A stretch of DNA of 64,000 nucleotides, from positions 1-64,000 of the forward strand of contig DAIDIP010000016.1 of the NCBI GenBank assembly GCA_027451745.1. Direction: 5' to 3'. Numbering within the stretch: the stretch's first letter is position 1; each line of letters starts with the position of its first letter. The DNA comes from Candidatus Melainabacteria bacterium. GTDB lineage: Bacteria; Cyanobacteriota; Vampirovibrionia; Obscuribacterales; Obscuribacteraceae. The position numbers were made by a program, and so were the translations under genes. Below, one piece after another: positions 27,014-36,557 of the stretch. Under the pieces are notes generated by a model. It was not told the DNA's origin. It worked only from the letters and a program-made list of their open reading frames with translations, and made no database searches.

Positions 27014-27871
27014 ATGCCTAGCAAAATACCTCAAATTACCATAGCCCATACTCCTGATGCTGACGATGCCTTTATGTTCTATGCATTGACTACCGGACTA
27101 ATAAAGCCGCGTGGATTTGCTATAAAACACATTTTAACCAGTATACAAGAGCTCAATGATGCTGCCTTAATCGGAAAATACGAAATGTCGGCACTTTCTT
27201 TTGCTGCTTACCCACAGGTTAGTGATCGTTATTTGCTTATGGATTGTGGAGCATGTATGGGTTACAAATTCGGACCCCTAGTTGTTGCAAAAAAACGCTT
27301 TACCGAAAAACAACTTATCAAAAAAACAATTGCTGTCCCAGGCTTCCTAACCACTTCATACTGGTTGTTGAAAATGTTTTGTCCGGCCGCAAAAATGGTC
27401 GTCATTCCCTCAAAAGACATTTTAAAAACAATTAGCGACGGTATAGTCGATGCCGGATTAATAATTGACGGCAATCAAATGACTTACAAAAAAAATGGAC
27501 TACATAAAATAGTTGATTTAGGAGCTTGGTGGTTTGAACAAACGAAATTACCACTGCCTTTGGGCGGAAATATAGTTCGAAAAGATTTGCCCGAAAAAAC
27601 GATTCTTCAACTAACTAATTTGTTTAGAAAATCCATCCGCTATGCTATGAACAATCGTGAAGAAGCGGTTAAATATGCCATGCGCTATGCTCAAAATATG
27701 TCTGAAAAGCAAGCTCTCAAATTTATCGGGCGCTACGTTAATGAATTCACTCTTGATTATGGTGAAGAGGGTCATCAGGCCTTAAAAGAATTGTTTACTC
27801 GCGCCGCTTACGTAGGTATTTTTAAAGCCAATAAAAACGTTTCACCACCAAAGAGAAAATCTTCCCGTTAG
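27014..27871 (+). CDS. mqnD: MqnD-like menaquinone-pathway protein (VitK2_biosynth family)
   Basis: 285 residues, periplasmic-binding-protein type II fold without a signal peptide. The N-terminal ITIAHTPDADDAFMFYAL is the family's substrate-binding start, and ALSFAAYP, GACMGYKFGPLVVAK and IPGFLTTSYW-like segments follow. MqnD releases 1,4-dihydroxy-6-naphthoate in the futalosine route to menaquinone. MqnA and MqnD share this fold; the DADDAF motif points to MqnD or a close relative of unknown substrate. No other futalosine genes are present. It overlaps the 3' end of the convergent slt gene by four bases. Confidence 0.7.
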   Translation: MPSKIPQITIAHTPDADDAFMFYALTTGLIKPRGFAIKHILTSIQELNDAALIGKYEMSALSFAAYPQVSDRYLLMDCGACMGYKFGPLVVAKKRFTEKQLIKKTIAVPGFLTTSYWLLKMFCPAAKMVVIPSKDILKTISDGIVDAGLIIDGNQMTYKKNGLHKIVDLGAWWFEQTKLPLPLGGNIVRKDLPEKTILQLTNLFRKSIRYAMNNREEAVKYAMRYAQNMSEKQALKFIGRYVNEFTLDYGEEGHQALKELFTRAAYVGIFKANKNVSPPKRKSSR

Positions 27872-30138
27872 TTTTTAACATTTATTGTATAGATTTCCCT
27901 GTAGAGCCAATAGCTGCTAAATACTTTTCTTATATAGTCGCGTGTTTCACGGTAGGGAAAATCTTCCACAAAATAATCAGGATCACCAAGCACAAAATTT
28001 TCTTTATCTGTGACCTTGCTTTTCACTGCGTTTGCGCCAGCATTATACGAAGCAACTGCTAAAAGCATATTACCGTGAAAATTGCTCACTAAATTAGCCA
28101 GGTATGCGCTACCCAATCTCGTATTCAAATACGGTTGAAACAAGTCCTTGTTTGACTGAATATTTAAACCTAGACTTTTCGCCAAGCCTGTGGCCGTAGA
28201 GGGCATCAGCTGACATAGTCCCAAAGCCTTGGACTGGCTTACAGCAAATGAATTATAGCGAGACTCTTCGCGAATCAGGGCGTGCATTATAAAAGGATCT
28301 GTCAAACTTGTACCCCGGCAGAGGCCTTTGATTGATTCGTCATATAGAAGCGGAAAGGAGTATTGCCAAAGAGGTGTTTTAGAAGGCCTATCTATTAAAT
28401 TTTGAGAGCGCTCTTTTTCTCGCAAACATTCAAAAGCCATGTTTATAGCTAGCAGAGGCTGCGCTGTTTTGCCCAAAAGCCATGATTTTATTTCGGGGTC
28501 GATATTATTACTATCCAATAAAGCTTCAGAATATTGTTTCAAATAAATCAATACATAAAGTGTGTCAAGTTTTTTCGCTCTCAATTGCTGTAAAGCACTT
28601 TCAGGATAAGGCCAATCCCAGTTTTGTTGCCCTAATTCAATAGGCCTTTGCAATACAAAATAGTCATCTTTGCCAATGCGTCCTATTACATTCAGACGTT
28701 TTCTAGATCTTTGCCCATAATAATCGTTTCCATAGAACTCAATTGCCTTTTGATAATCAGCGAGTGCTTGCTCCTTATTTCTAAGCATTTCAGAAATTTT
28801 TCCTGCCCAGAATAAGAACCTACTAGCCAATTTCGATTGATTATATTTTTTGGCTGCGACTCGGCAAAGGTTTGCCACATTTTGTAAGGTCACACCTTTA
28901 CTTGATTTAAATTTGCTCCAAACCAATCGCCATTGCGCCTCTGGCGCATAAACAGATTGAGGATAACGAGCAAGCAATTGTTGATAGTCATTTAAAGCTT
29001 TTATAAGAGGTTCTCTTATAGCAATTTGCCACAGCACAGCATCCTGGCGACCAATTTTTGCACCACGCAATTTATTCCAAAAGATAATTGCTTCGTCTCT
29101 ACTGAGCTCATTACTCAACAATTCCGCTATCGGCAAGCAGTGTGCATCATTTGCATTTTTTACTGCCGCTTTAAGCAAAAATTCTTCTGCTGCTTTCGTT
29201 TGTCCAAGTTTGAGCAAACACTGAGCCACATCTAATAAATGTTTATCTGTTCCTGCTTTTCGCCAATAGCGCAATGATTGTTCCAACATACTATTAACAA
29301 AATAAGCATTCGCTAACACAGCAAATTCATTAGCTGTGAAAGTTGCCCTATGCTGTTTTTCAAGACTGGTTAGCTTCGCTAGAATATCTTTGCTAAAGCG
29401 CCCATCGGGACATAATTGCAGATACTCCCAATAATATCTAAAACTCTGCTTTATTTGAGTTTTATCAGCAGCATTCATTGTGGCCAAATAATACCCAGCA
29501 GCCAATGCATAGTCAGTATTTGGAAAATTCGATCTAATTTGGTTGAGGATCTCCGCTGCTTTGCTTAATTCATTGGTTCTCAAATATGATTGAGCCAAAG
29601 CATAATTCACAGCCGCTTTATCAAGCGTACCATTTTCATTCAATTTCTCGTTGAGCATTTGGCGCAATAATTTTTCTTCGCCACCAAGGGCTGCTGTTTC
29701 TATTAAATGCCAGAAACTTTTATCTTTAAGCGGTGCATATATTTTGGATGCGCTATAAAGTACGATGGTTTGTTTGTATTTCTGCTGGCGTACCTGAGGA
29801 TTGCCATTATTTTGTCCAGACATCAAATCGTCCTGATAAATCCGCGCTAACATATACGCAGCTTGGGCGTTTTCTTCTTTATTTACATTTACTTGTCCAA
29901 GAAAATGCTCGAGCACCGCTCCCTTTTGCCAATCGTTGAGATTATCGTAAACCCCAAGTAGCTGGTCAAAGCGAACATGACTACCACTTAACTCTGTTGG
30001 CAAGGAGGATAAATACCGCTCTTCAAAAAATTTGCTTTGCAGAAGCTCTTTCTGCTGTGCGCATCCTGTACATACATACAAGATAACCAAAGCTACAATC
30101 AACTGACACCTGCGGACAAATTCCTCTAATGAATGCAT
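27868..30138 (-). CDS. Soluble-type lytic transglycosylase, lipoprotein
   Basis: 756 residues, the length of Slt70-type enzymes. The signal ends in a lipobox CTGC (Cys26). Residues 60-560 are TPR-like helical repeats forming the ring of Slt; the catalytic domain occupies roughly 610-745, with IREESRYN containing the catalytic Glu (about residue 624), GLCQLMPSTA and SYNAGANAV motifs typical of GH23. It cuts the MurNAc-GlcNAc bond in peptidoglycan with 1,6-anhydro product. It is tail-to-tail with mqnD. Unlike E. coli Slt70 it is apparently membrane-anchored. Confidence 0.9.
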   Translation of the reverse strand: MHSLEEFVRRCQLIVALVILYVCTGCAQQKELLQSKFFEERYLSSLPTELSGSHVRFDQLLGVYDNLNDWQKGAVLEHFLGQVNVNKEENAQAAYMLARIYQDDLMSGQNNGNPQVRQQKYKQTIVLYSASKIYAPLKDKSFWHLIETAALGGEEKLLRQMLNEKLNENGTLDKAAVNYALAQSYLRTNELSKAAEILNQIRSNFPNTDYALAAGYYLATMNAADKTQIKQSFRYYWEYLQLCPDGRFSKDILAKLTSLEKQHRATFTANEFAVLANAYFVNSMLEQSLRYWRKAGTDKHLLDVAQCLLKLGQTKAAEEFLLKAAVKNANDAHCLPIAELLSNELSRDEAIIFWNKLRGAKIGRQDAVLWQIAIREPLIKALNDYQQLLARYPQSVYAPEAQWRLVWSKFKSSKGVTLQNVANLCRVAAKKYNQSKLASRFLFWAGKISEMLRNKEQALADYQKAIEFYGNDYYGQRSRKRLNVIGRIGKDDYFVLQRPIELGQQNWDWPYPESALQQLRAKKLDTLYVLIYLKQYSEALLDSNNIDPEIKSWLLGKTAQPLLAINMAFECLREKERSQNLIDRPSKTPLWQYSFPLLYDESIKGLCRGTSLTDPFIMHALIREESRYNSFAVSQSKALGLCQLMPSTATGLAKSLGLNIQSNKDLFQPYLNTRLGSAYLANLVSNFHGNMLLAVASYNAGANAVKSKVTDKENFVLGDPDYFVEDFPYRETRDYIRKVFSSYWLYREIYTINVKN

Positions 30139-30318
30139 AGACTCGATTTATGTTCCTATTTTTGTTAGATTTCCATGGCCGCAGGGCTAATTGTGTTTAA
30201 TTCTTCAGCAATCATGCGTTACGCAATACCTTTTTTCGCCAGTAATTAACTATAACTATCTGAATTAAGTAAGCACCTAGCCCTTGATTTGTAAATCAGG
30301 ATATGGGGAAACATTCAA

Positions 30319-31920
30319 ATGATCCAAGAACAATTGTCTAAAAACACTCCTTCTCAACTCACTACTGCCGACACTATAGCCATACTTGACTTTGGCGCCC
30401 AATATTCACAACTCATTGCCAGAAGAGTAAGAGAGCTTGACACTTATTCTGAACTTTTACCTTATAACACAACTGCAAAAAAGCTACGTGAAATGAACGT
30501 AAAAGGGATAATTCTGTCCGGCGGTCCAAACAGTGTGTACGATCCTAACGCGCCACAATTAGATCCTGAAATATGGAAACTTGGCGTGCCAGTTCTTGGC
30601 ATATGTTACGGCATGCAATTAATGGCCCGCGATCTCGAAGGACAAGTTGAACCAGCTCAGGTAAGAGAATACGGCAAAGCCCCTTTGACAATCGTCCATC
30701 ATGGAAAACTATTTGCCAATCTAGAAGCCGTCATCCAAAGCTGGATGAGCCATGGTGACAGCGTTTCTACTTTGCCACCCGGTTTTTGTATCATTGGCAG
30801 CACTACAATAACCCCTGTCGCTGCAATTGCTGACGAAGAGCGCAATTTTTATGGCGTCCAATTCCACCCGGAAGTAGTCCATACTCATGGTGGACAACAC
30901 ATACTTCGTAACTTTGTTGTCGATATTTGCGGTAGCAAACAAAACTGGACAATGAAAGAATTCATTGACGAAGCTATAGCCGAAGTTCGTAAAAAAGCTG
31001 GCGACAAAAGAGTGTTGCTAGCACTTTCTGGCGGCGTGGACAGCTCAACTCTGGCTTTCTTATTACACAAAGCCATAGGCGATAAGCTTACCTGTATGTT
31101 CATCGATCAAGGTTTCATGAGAAAAAATGAGCCTGAATGGTTGGTCGAAACTTTTGAACGCGATTTTAAAATTCATGTTCATTATGTAAAAGCAAGAGAT
31201 CGCTTTATTTCCAAATTAGCAGGTATTACCGATCCAGAACAAAAACGTAAAACTATTGGTGCTGAATTTATAAGAGTGTTCGAAGAAGAGTCAAGAAGAC
31301 TCGGGCCATTTGATTATTTAGCCCAAGGTACTTTGTACCCAGACGTCATAGAATCTGCCGGTACACAAATTGATCCAAAAACCGGTGAAAGAGTGGCTGT
31401 TAAAATCAAATCTCACCATAATGTCGGTGGATTGCCGGACGATTTAAAATTCAAACTCATTGAACCATTTGCTAAATTATTTAAAGACGAAGTCCGCCGT
31501 GTGGCCAGAGAACTTGACGTTCCAGAAGGCATCCGTGAAAGACATCCATTTCCTGGTCCTGGCTTATCCATTCGTGTATTAGGAGAAGTAACCAAAGAAA
31601 GACTAAAGGTATTGCGCGAGGCTGATTGGATCATCCGCGAAGAAATTAAAGCTCATGGCCTTTATAGAAAAATATGGCAAGTATTTGGCGTATTATTACC
31701 AACTAAATCAGTAGGTGTGATGGGCGATCAACGCACCTATCAAAATCAAATTGTCATTCGAGCAGTAACCTCAGAAGACGGTATGACTGCTGATTGGGCC
31801 CGCTTACCATTTGATCTATTAGAGAAAATCTCTTCTCGCATAGTAAATGAAGTTGCTGGCATCAATCGCGTCGTCTACGACATCACCTCCAAACCCCCAG
31901 CCACCATAGAATGGGAGTGA
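30319..31920 (+). CDS. guaA: GMP synthase (glutamine-hydrolysing)
   Basis: 533 residues, full length. The N-terminal class I glutaminase has GICYGMQLM with the catalytic Cys (about residue 96) and the HPE triad (FHPEVVH); the ATP-pyrophosphatase module has LSGGVDSS; the C-terminal dimerisation domain ends in PPATIEWE, as in most GuaA proteins. It converts XMP to GMP. ATG is preceded by GGGGA about ten bases upstream. The gene is monocistronic, and repeat copy B begins directly after the stop codon. Confidence 0.97.
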   Translation: MIQEQLSKNTPSQLTTADTIAILDFGAQYSQLIARRVRELDTYSELLPYNTTAKKLREMNVKGIILSGGPNSVYDPNAPQLDPEIWKLGVPVLGICYGMQLMARDLEGQVEPAQVREYGKAPLTIVHHGKLFANLEAVIQSWMSHGDSVSTLPPGFCIIGSTTITPVAAIADEERNFYGVQFHPEVVHTHGGQHILRNFVVDICGSKQNWTMKEFIDEAIAEVRKKAGDKRVLLALSGGVDSSTLAFLLHKAIGDKLTCMFIDQGFMRKNEPEWLVETFERDFKIHVHYVKARDRFISKLAGITDPEQKRKTIGAEFIRVFEEESRRLGPFDYLAQGTLYPDVIESAGTQIDPKTGERVAVKIKSHHNVGGLPDDLKFKLIEPFAKLFKDEVRRVARELDVPEGIRERHPFPGPGLSIRVLGEVTKERLKVLREADWIIREEIKAHGLYRKIWQVFGVLLPTKSVGVMGDQRTYQNQIVIRAVTSEDGMTADWARLPFDLLEKISSRIVNEVAGINRVVYDITSKPPATIEWE

Positions 31921-32009
31921 AGCGAAGGACGACCATTTTTCGGCATCCGCAGCGTAACGTAGATACGCGCGTTGAGGCGAGGCACGAAGCCGAAGCAGCG
32001 CCTATAATT
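31921..32009 (+). repeat. Interspersed repeat, copy B
   Basis: Starts directly after the guaA stop codon. It contains ATACGCGCGTTGAGGCGAGG (31963-31982) and the 3' end GCCGAAGCAGCGC, identical to copies E and F in that part. The T-rich TATAATTT at its 3' end leads straight into the tRNA-Gly fragment. Confidence 0.75.
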
Positions 32010-32049
32010 TCCCAAGCTATAAGTTGCGAGTTCGAGACTCCTCACCCGC
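32004..32049 (+). pseudogene. 3' fragment of tRNA-Gly(CCC)
   Basis: From the anticodon loop TTCCCAA (32008-32014... to 32019) through variable region, T-arm GAGTTCGAGACTC and the acceptor half CACCCGC (32043-32049), the bases follow the 3' half of bacterial tRNA-Gly with anticodon CCC in the right order and spacing. The matching 5' acceptor GCGGGTG and the D-arm are missing; the repeat occupies that place. T-stem pairing is partly lost. No CCA is encoded. The pattern suggests a tRNA half left by an integration or recombination event. It is not a functional tRNA. Confidence 0.5.
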
Positions 32050-32634
32050 TTTGTTTTCAGACATTTGACCATACGGCAAGTAAGGCATAGGTAACGGTTT
32101 TAGCTTCTTGAATAGTTGAAACGTATTGCCACCATGAGCAGTAAATCAAATAATCATCAACCAAACGATTGCCGTTTGTCCGCTTCCTGATAGACAAACA
32201 GCAATCTATATTACCACCAGCCGGCTCTCCATCGCACTTGTTCGGTAACTGCTTATAATTCTATCCTTCAAACAATTTAAAGCAAAATAAAAAGCACTAA
32301 GCAATGTCCAGTTTATCCTTGGTAATGCAATCAGTCGCCCAATTATTTTGGAATTGTTTTGATCTTGGAAAGCAATTCTTTCCCACGACTCACACAGCGA
32401 CACGGGCAGTCCCACACAACAGGAGGAAATTTACGAGATAATTCTAAAATTCAGATAGTTGACAAATACTAAAATTGTTTTGCAACAATTTAAAAGTTGG
32501 CAGCTTATGTTTTTACTCAGTCACCCCCTGTGGTATCAGCATAGGCAAGTGAGATTTTGGGGAAAATTATCAGTTAGCGAAATTAGTGTAGATTAGTTGT
32601 CAGTCAGATAAACTCATAATAATATTTTCGAGAT
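32050..32634. other. Gene-free left flank of island
   Basis: 585 bases without a supported gene. Short reading frames here on both strands have no ribosome sites or recognisable composition. The stretch contains the hairpin at 32167-32206 and AT-rich sequence before the HipA-like gene (a likely promoter region, with GGCAGCTTATG-type patches but no clear -35/-10 pair). Confidence 0.5.
32167..32206. repeat. Imperfect inverted repeat (14-bp arms)
   Basis: GATTGCCGTTTGTC (32167-32180) and GACAAACAGCAATC (32193-32206) pair with one G-U-type mismatch around a 12-base loop. No T tract follows on either strand, so it is not a simple terminator. It may be a recombination or RNA-structure element at the edge of the island. 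Confidence 0.5.
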
Positions 32635-33399
32635 TTGACAAGCAATTTTAAAATGGCACCTAATAAGTTTTACCGAATAGCTAGAATAACAAAACCTGTC
32701 GGAAAGGGAGCCACAGGAAGCGTGTTTGTTGATCTTAGTGCCATAGCCAAAACAAACCAGATTGTTCCGTATTGTGTTCCCAACGAGTACATTGCAGCCA
32801 AGCTAGGTGATTTTATAGGATTACCAGTACCACCGGCTGGATTAATTGCTCAGTCATCTACCAGTGAAATCTGGTTTTGTTCCTTGGATTTTAATTTTAC
32901 GGGTAATAGTTTGCCGCCTATCGATGATGAGAAGTGCATTAAGCTGTTGCCAAGGGAGTCAACAGGAGTTATATTATTTGATGTGTTGATTGGCAATCCA
33001 GATCGGCACAGGGAAAATATATCTCTCGACGACAGTTCCCAACCGGCGCGTCTATCATTATTCGATCACAGCCATGCACTCTTAGGGGATACCGCCGGGG
33101 AAGCTACTGCCAGGTTAGTTTCGATAAAAAGCACTCTAGGCATCTCAGGACACTGCCTTTTGGGTAAAATACAAACAGGTGATTATCTTCAATACTGGGT
33201 TAATAAAATAACTGAGATTCCAGACTTTTTTATAGATGACATTTGTAAAGAAGTAGAAGGCTTAGGGGCAAATTCGAAAGAACTTGATGAAGTCAAAACA
33301 TTTTTAAAAAACCGTCGAGACAATTTCATACAACTACTTAATCATCACCAAATTGAGTTTTCGGGGATAAAACAATGGCCAATCTTAAAGAACCAATGA
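32635..33399 (+). CDS. HipA_2-type kinase-like protein
   Basis: 254 residues. Kinase-fold signs typical of HipA-like proteins are a GKGATGSVFVD nucleotide loop near residue 22, the catalytic loop NPDRHREN (121-128) and LSLFDHSHAL (140-149) with the metal-binding Asp144. It is shorter than classical HipA and matches the HipA_2 family. No HipB antitoxin is next to it. The start is uncertain: TTG 32635 or ATG 32653, both with weak ribosome sites. The end overlaps the DUF3037 gene by 25 bases, so the two are translationally coupled. HipA_2 and DUF3037 occur as neighbours in many genomes; their role is not established. Confidence 0.75.
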   Translation: MTSNFKMAPNKFYRIARITKPVGKGATGSVFVDLSAIAKTNQIVPYCVPNEYIAAKLGDFIGLPVPPAGLIAQSSTSEIWFCSLDFNFTGNSLPPIDDEKCIKLLPRESTGVILFDVLIGNPDRHRENISLDDSSQPARLSLFDHSHALLGDTAGEATARLVSIKSTLGISGHCLLGKIQTGDYLQYWVNKITEIPDFFIDDICKEVEGLGANSKELDEVKTFLKNRRDNFIQLLNHHQIEFSGIKQWPILKNQ

Positions 33400-34268
33400 C
33401 ACCCAGATATTTATTAGCTAAATACATCCCAGACATGGCTAGATATGAGCCAAAAAATATTGGTGTTATCGTTTGGTCACCTTACGGCATTAAATGCCGC
33501 TTTCTGGCAGAAAAACCACTTAACCCCAGCAATATAGATGGGCGCAGTATACCTCCATTCGTCACCAATTCTTACGCTTATAGACAATGGATTACCTTTT
33601 GGACCAAGGAAGCCAGTAAATCGGTTATAGAACCAGTATGTGGCGGAGAGCCTGTTTCATCGAGTAGTCCGCACATGATGGATGTGTTAAGACAAACGAG
33701 TAAAGATAATTTCGTTTTAGAAGAGGGTGGTTATCTTCTGGACGCTATCGGGCAAGAGGATATTCAACATTTTGTTGATTACTTATTTGATACTCTTGTA
33801 AATCAGTCCGAGCCAGAGGAACCTAAAGATCCAACCCTAAATGAAATATCGGAAGATGTTATCGCAAAGTCAAACATCCGCTCTACTCCCTATTTCCATG
33901 ACGATTACCCGTTAAAATTGGAGATAGACAGCGTTGAAGATATAGCAAAATTTAGTCATGTCTACCAAAACGGCAAAGTAAGCGTTGTACAAAAGATAGC
34001 CATATCAAAGCTATTGGATAAGAACGTTCATAGCGCTGCCTGGCAATTTGAAAAAGTACGAGAAGCTAAGTTGGTTAAAAAGACCGAGGACATGCTGGCA
34101 CTCATTTATGCCACACCTGAGCAACAAGCCGATACTCGAACCAATCAATTATTGCGTGTTCTTGGATCTGTCGCGCCAGTAATAAATCTCTATACCCAAC
34201 GAGAAGACTTTGAACACTGGTTAAGGGCACTCTATAAAATGAGTCAAAAAGGAAAACAGCGTAGCTAA
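33375..34268 (+). CDS. DUF3037-family protein
   Basis: 297 residues, soluble. The N-terminus (PRYLLAKYIPDMARYEPKNIGVIVWSP) matches DUF3037, whose members start with a Y-hydrophobic-VPD-R-E-NIGVV pattern; the rest is mostly helical and has no motif I recognise. Its ATG sits inside the HipA_2 gene with GGGAT about eight bases upstream, so production in step with the kinase is likely. It may be a substrate, partner or regulator of HipA_2 (inference from conserved pairing). Confidence 0.7.
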   Translation: MANLKEPMTPRYLLAKYIPDMARYEPKNIGVIVWSPYGIKCRFLAEKPLNPSNIDGRSIPPFVTNSYAYRQWITFWTKEASKSVIEPVCGGEPVSSSSPHMMDVLRQTSKDNFVLEEGGYLLDAIGQEDIQHFVDYLFDTLVNQSEPEEPKDPTLNEISEDVIAKSNIRSTPYFHDDYPLKLEIDSVEDIAKFSHVYQNGKVSVVQKIAISKLLDKNVHSAAWQFEKVREAKLVKKTEDMLALIYATPEQQADTRTNQLLRVLGSVAPVINLYTQREDFEHWLRALYKMSQKGKQRS

Positions 34269-34374
34269 GCCACTTCCTATGAAATTCAAATTGGCGAGTT
34301 AACTTAAGAGAACCTTATATTATGGTACAAAAAACGGCATATCGTACCCTTCACCATTTTGATATTAAACCGTA

Positions 34375-35112
34375 ATGGATAAACATTGGATCATTTCTGA
34401 AATTAGACGTACCGCCTCAGAAAATGATGGTGTCCCTTTAGGAGTTAAGAAGTTCCAAAAAATTACTGGTATCAGTACAAATAGGTTTTTGGGTAAGTAT
34501 TGGCGCACCTGGGCGGAAGCCTTGAATGAGGCGGGTTTTTCGGAAAATAAATTCAATACTGGCCGTGACATAGATTTTTTGCTAGTTTGCTTAGCAAAAC
34601 TGACGCGAACTTTGCGCAGATTTCCCGCAGCAGTAGATATAAAGCTAGCGAGAAGAGATGACAGTGCATTTCCTTCGGTCGATAGTTTTGATCGCCGCTT
34701 GGGTACACAATCCAGAAAAATTGGGCTCATCAAAAAATACGTCACCGAGCATGAAGAATATGCTGACATTCTTGAGCTCCTACCGCAAGGTAAAAATGCG
34801 GGAGATACTTTTGATCAATACCCAGATACAAATGTGAAAACGAAAGATGGCTTCGTGTATCTAGGAATGTTGAAGATTGATACCAAGAAACGCTATAAAA
34901 TTGGCAAGACTAACTTTGTAGAACGAAGACATTCAGAACTATCGTTTCAGCTCCCAGAAAAATTAGAGCTGGTCCACTACATTAGAACTGATGACATGAC
35001 CGGAATTGAGTCATATTGGCATAAACGCTTTGCTGATAAGAATACCAATGGTGAATGGTTCGACTTGTCGAGTGATGAAGTACGTGCTTTTAAGCTCAGA
35101 AAGTTTATGTAA
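34375..35112 (+). CDS. GIY-YIG (T5orf172/MUG113) protein with HNH-associated repeats
   Basis: 245 residues. The N-terminal 130 residues contain two helical modules like the HNH/homing-endonuclease-associated repeats (FLGKYWRTWAEALNEAGF; SVDSFDRRLG). The C-terminal half (about 158-240) is a GIY-YIG nuclease-like domain: GFVYLG, RYKIGKT, VERRH and the catalytic-type Glu in GIESYWHKRF, ending GEWFDLS. Such proteins are linked to mobile DNA and phage. It starts at ATG 34375, 106 bases after DUF3037, and is probably part of the same island. DNA-binding or cleavage is inferred from the fold. Confidence 0.75.
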   Translation: MDKHWIISEIRRTASENDGVPLGVKKFQKITGISTNRFLGKYWRTWAEALNEAGFSENKFNTGRDIDFLLVCLAKLTRTLRRFPAAVDIKLARRDDSAFPSVDSFDRRLGTQSRKIGLIKKYVTEHEEYADILELLPQGKNAGDTFDQYPDTNVKTKDGFVYLGMLKIDTKKRYKIGKTNFVERRHSELSFQLPEKLELVHYIRTDDMTGIESYWHKRFADKNTNGEWFDLSSDEVRAFKLRKFM

Positions 35113-35250
35113 TGCCCGGCTTCCGATTTCGGAAAAAATCAATCCATGCCATTAAAACCACCAGGATCTCCATATCGCCAGAACCTGCACCAATAGCGCA
35201 TTTTATAACATAGAGAAACCTTGGGAAAAACTCAGAAAATACTGGTGTAA

Positions 35251-36543
35251 TTATTTCACTGGCTTTAATTCTTTTATAATCCGTTGCACTTCTAACACCA
35301 AACGAATATAAAACCAGATCAATATTGTTATCAGTATTGGCGAAGCAATGTTTTTTATATTATTGAATCCAAAAACAATTAAGTACAAATCAATAAATAA
35401 CCAAGTCGCTACCAGGTCTCTAATTAGCTTCTTATTTGCATTAAAAATCGGGCTGCCAAAAATTAGCATTCCGCCTATTACTAAAACACTTAGATCATAA
35501 AAGAGCAGATGTCTAGATACCATCGGTAAAACAAAAATTCCCAAAACAAAGGGAACTACAATCTTATTTTTATTATCAGCGCCTTTGGCTAATTGTTTGC
35601 AAATAAACAAAGCATGAATCGCAATAATCATAACAAGCAAATAGACCGCGATTTGTAGAACCGCTTTATGGTCAGCAGGTAGTCTTTCTAATACTGCCAT
35701 AGGCCAAGAACTCACCATATAACTTCCTTTGGTGTAAAGATAATCTTCCAGTATTGCTCCTTGCATCAAAGAGGAGATCCAATTCTGGCATATCGAAGGG
35801 CCCAAACAAAAAATATTGCCTAGCAGCAAACCAACCATGCCAATGATAAAACCAATAATATTGATCCAATGCTTGGTCATCAGTTGATAAGCGATCAATA
35901 ACAATACAACAGGCAAAAATTGCGGCTTAAGAAAAATAAGCGACCATGCGAGTCCTCCTGCAAATGGATGTCCTTTCATCAACATGAAATATCCTGCCGA
36001 TAAAGGTAAAAGAACAAAAACCAAATCTAATTGTCCAGCAAAAAAGTGCTGAAAAATAGGAGCATACAAAAGACTCATACAAAAATAAGTGTTCCATCTT
36101 TGCTTAATTGTACTGGCAATAAATACACAAGATAATAAAAGGGCGAAGATAGAAAGCATTTGCCAAAAGATATATGCAGCATGCGGCGACAAACAACTAA
36201 GTGGTTGAGTAGCAAATGCTACCAGAGGTGGATACAAGAAAATTGTTCTAGCACACTGAGGCATATGAGGTAATTGCTTGTGAGCATAGTCATTAAAGGG
36301 CGACGTTGTTGCGCTTGGCTCTAAATACAATTCACTTGCTTTGCCATCTTTAACCATACTGCCAGCTATATAAATAGATCCAGAAAAATCGGTAGCATGA
36401 ATATTGTCGGGACTAGTTATAGCCGCATATATCAAGAAGAGTAGGACTAAAAATGCCAGGCTCCTCGATAAAAAATCTATTGTCGACAAACGTTTTGGCT
36501 GAGCTGTCGCAAGACTTTCATTATTTTTATTCTCTGACATCAT
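35251..36543 (-). CDS. GT87-type membrane glycosyltransferase
   Basis: 430 residues, about ten membrane helices. GT-C signs: TDFSGS near residue 53 with the loop Asp, FLYPPLV near 107, a GQLD turn, and the LKPQF motif near 210. It should use a lipid-linked sugar on the outer face of the membrane. It shares about the same plan with the adjacent upstream gene, and both seem to derive from a duplication (FLYPP, GQ-DLV-VLLPLS-GYF and LKPQF recur). It is last in the minus-strand operon that starts at 39967. ATG is 14 bases from the preceding stop. Confidence 0.78.
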   Translation of the reverse strand: MMSENKNNESLATAQPKRLSTIDFLSRSLAFLVLLFLIYAAITSPDNIHATDFSGSIYIAGSMVKDGKASELYLEPSATTSPFNDYAHKQLPHMPQCARTIFLYPPLVAFATQPLSCLSPHAAYIFWQMLSIFALLLSCVFIASTIKQRWNTYFCMSLLYAPIFQHFFAGQLDLVFVLLPLSAGYFMLMKGHPFAGGLAWSLIFLKPQFLPVVLLLIAYQLMTKHWINIIGFIIGMVGLLLGNIFCLGPSICQNWISSLMQGAILEDYLYTKGSYMVSSWPMAVLERLPADHKAVLQIAVYLLVMIIAIHALFICKQLAKGADNKNKIVVPFVLGIFVLPMVSRHLLFYDLSVLVIGGMLIFGSPIFNANKKLIRDLVATWLFIDLYLIVFGFNNIKNIASPILITILIWFYIRLVLEVQRIIKELKPVK

Positions 36544-36557
36544 GCTTTTCCTGTTAT

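Noticed and set aside
31875-32072. Minus-strand reading frame over the end of guaA and repeat B
   Set aside because: It is antisense to guaA and the repeat, and has no ribosome site or domain.
32206-32415. Minus-strand reading frame in the left flank of the island
   Set aside because: No ribosome site, no domain, and it starts inside the hairpin; not enough support.
32635-33399. Classical HipBA toxin-antitoxin system
   Set aside because: The protein is shorter than HipA, no helix-turn-helix HipB gene is adjacent, and the partner is DUF3037.
35121-35134. TTCCGA-TT-TCGGAA hairpin between convergent genes as terminator
   Set aside because: It is followed by A residues on the + strand and by GCC on the minus strand, so no T tract in either direction.
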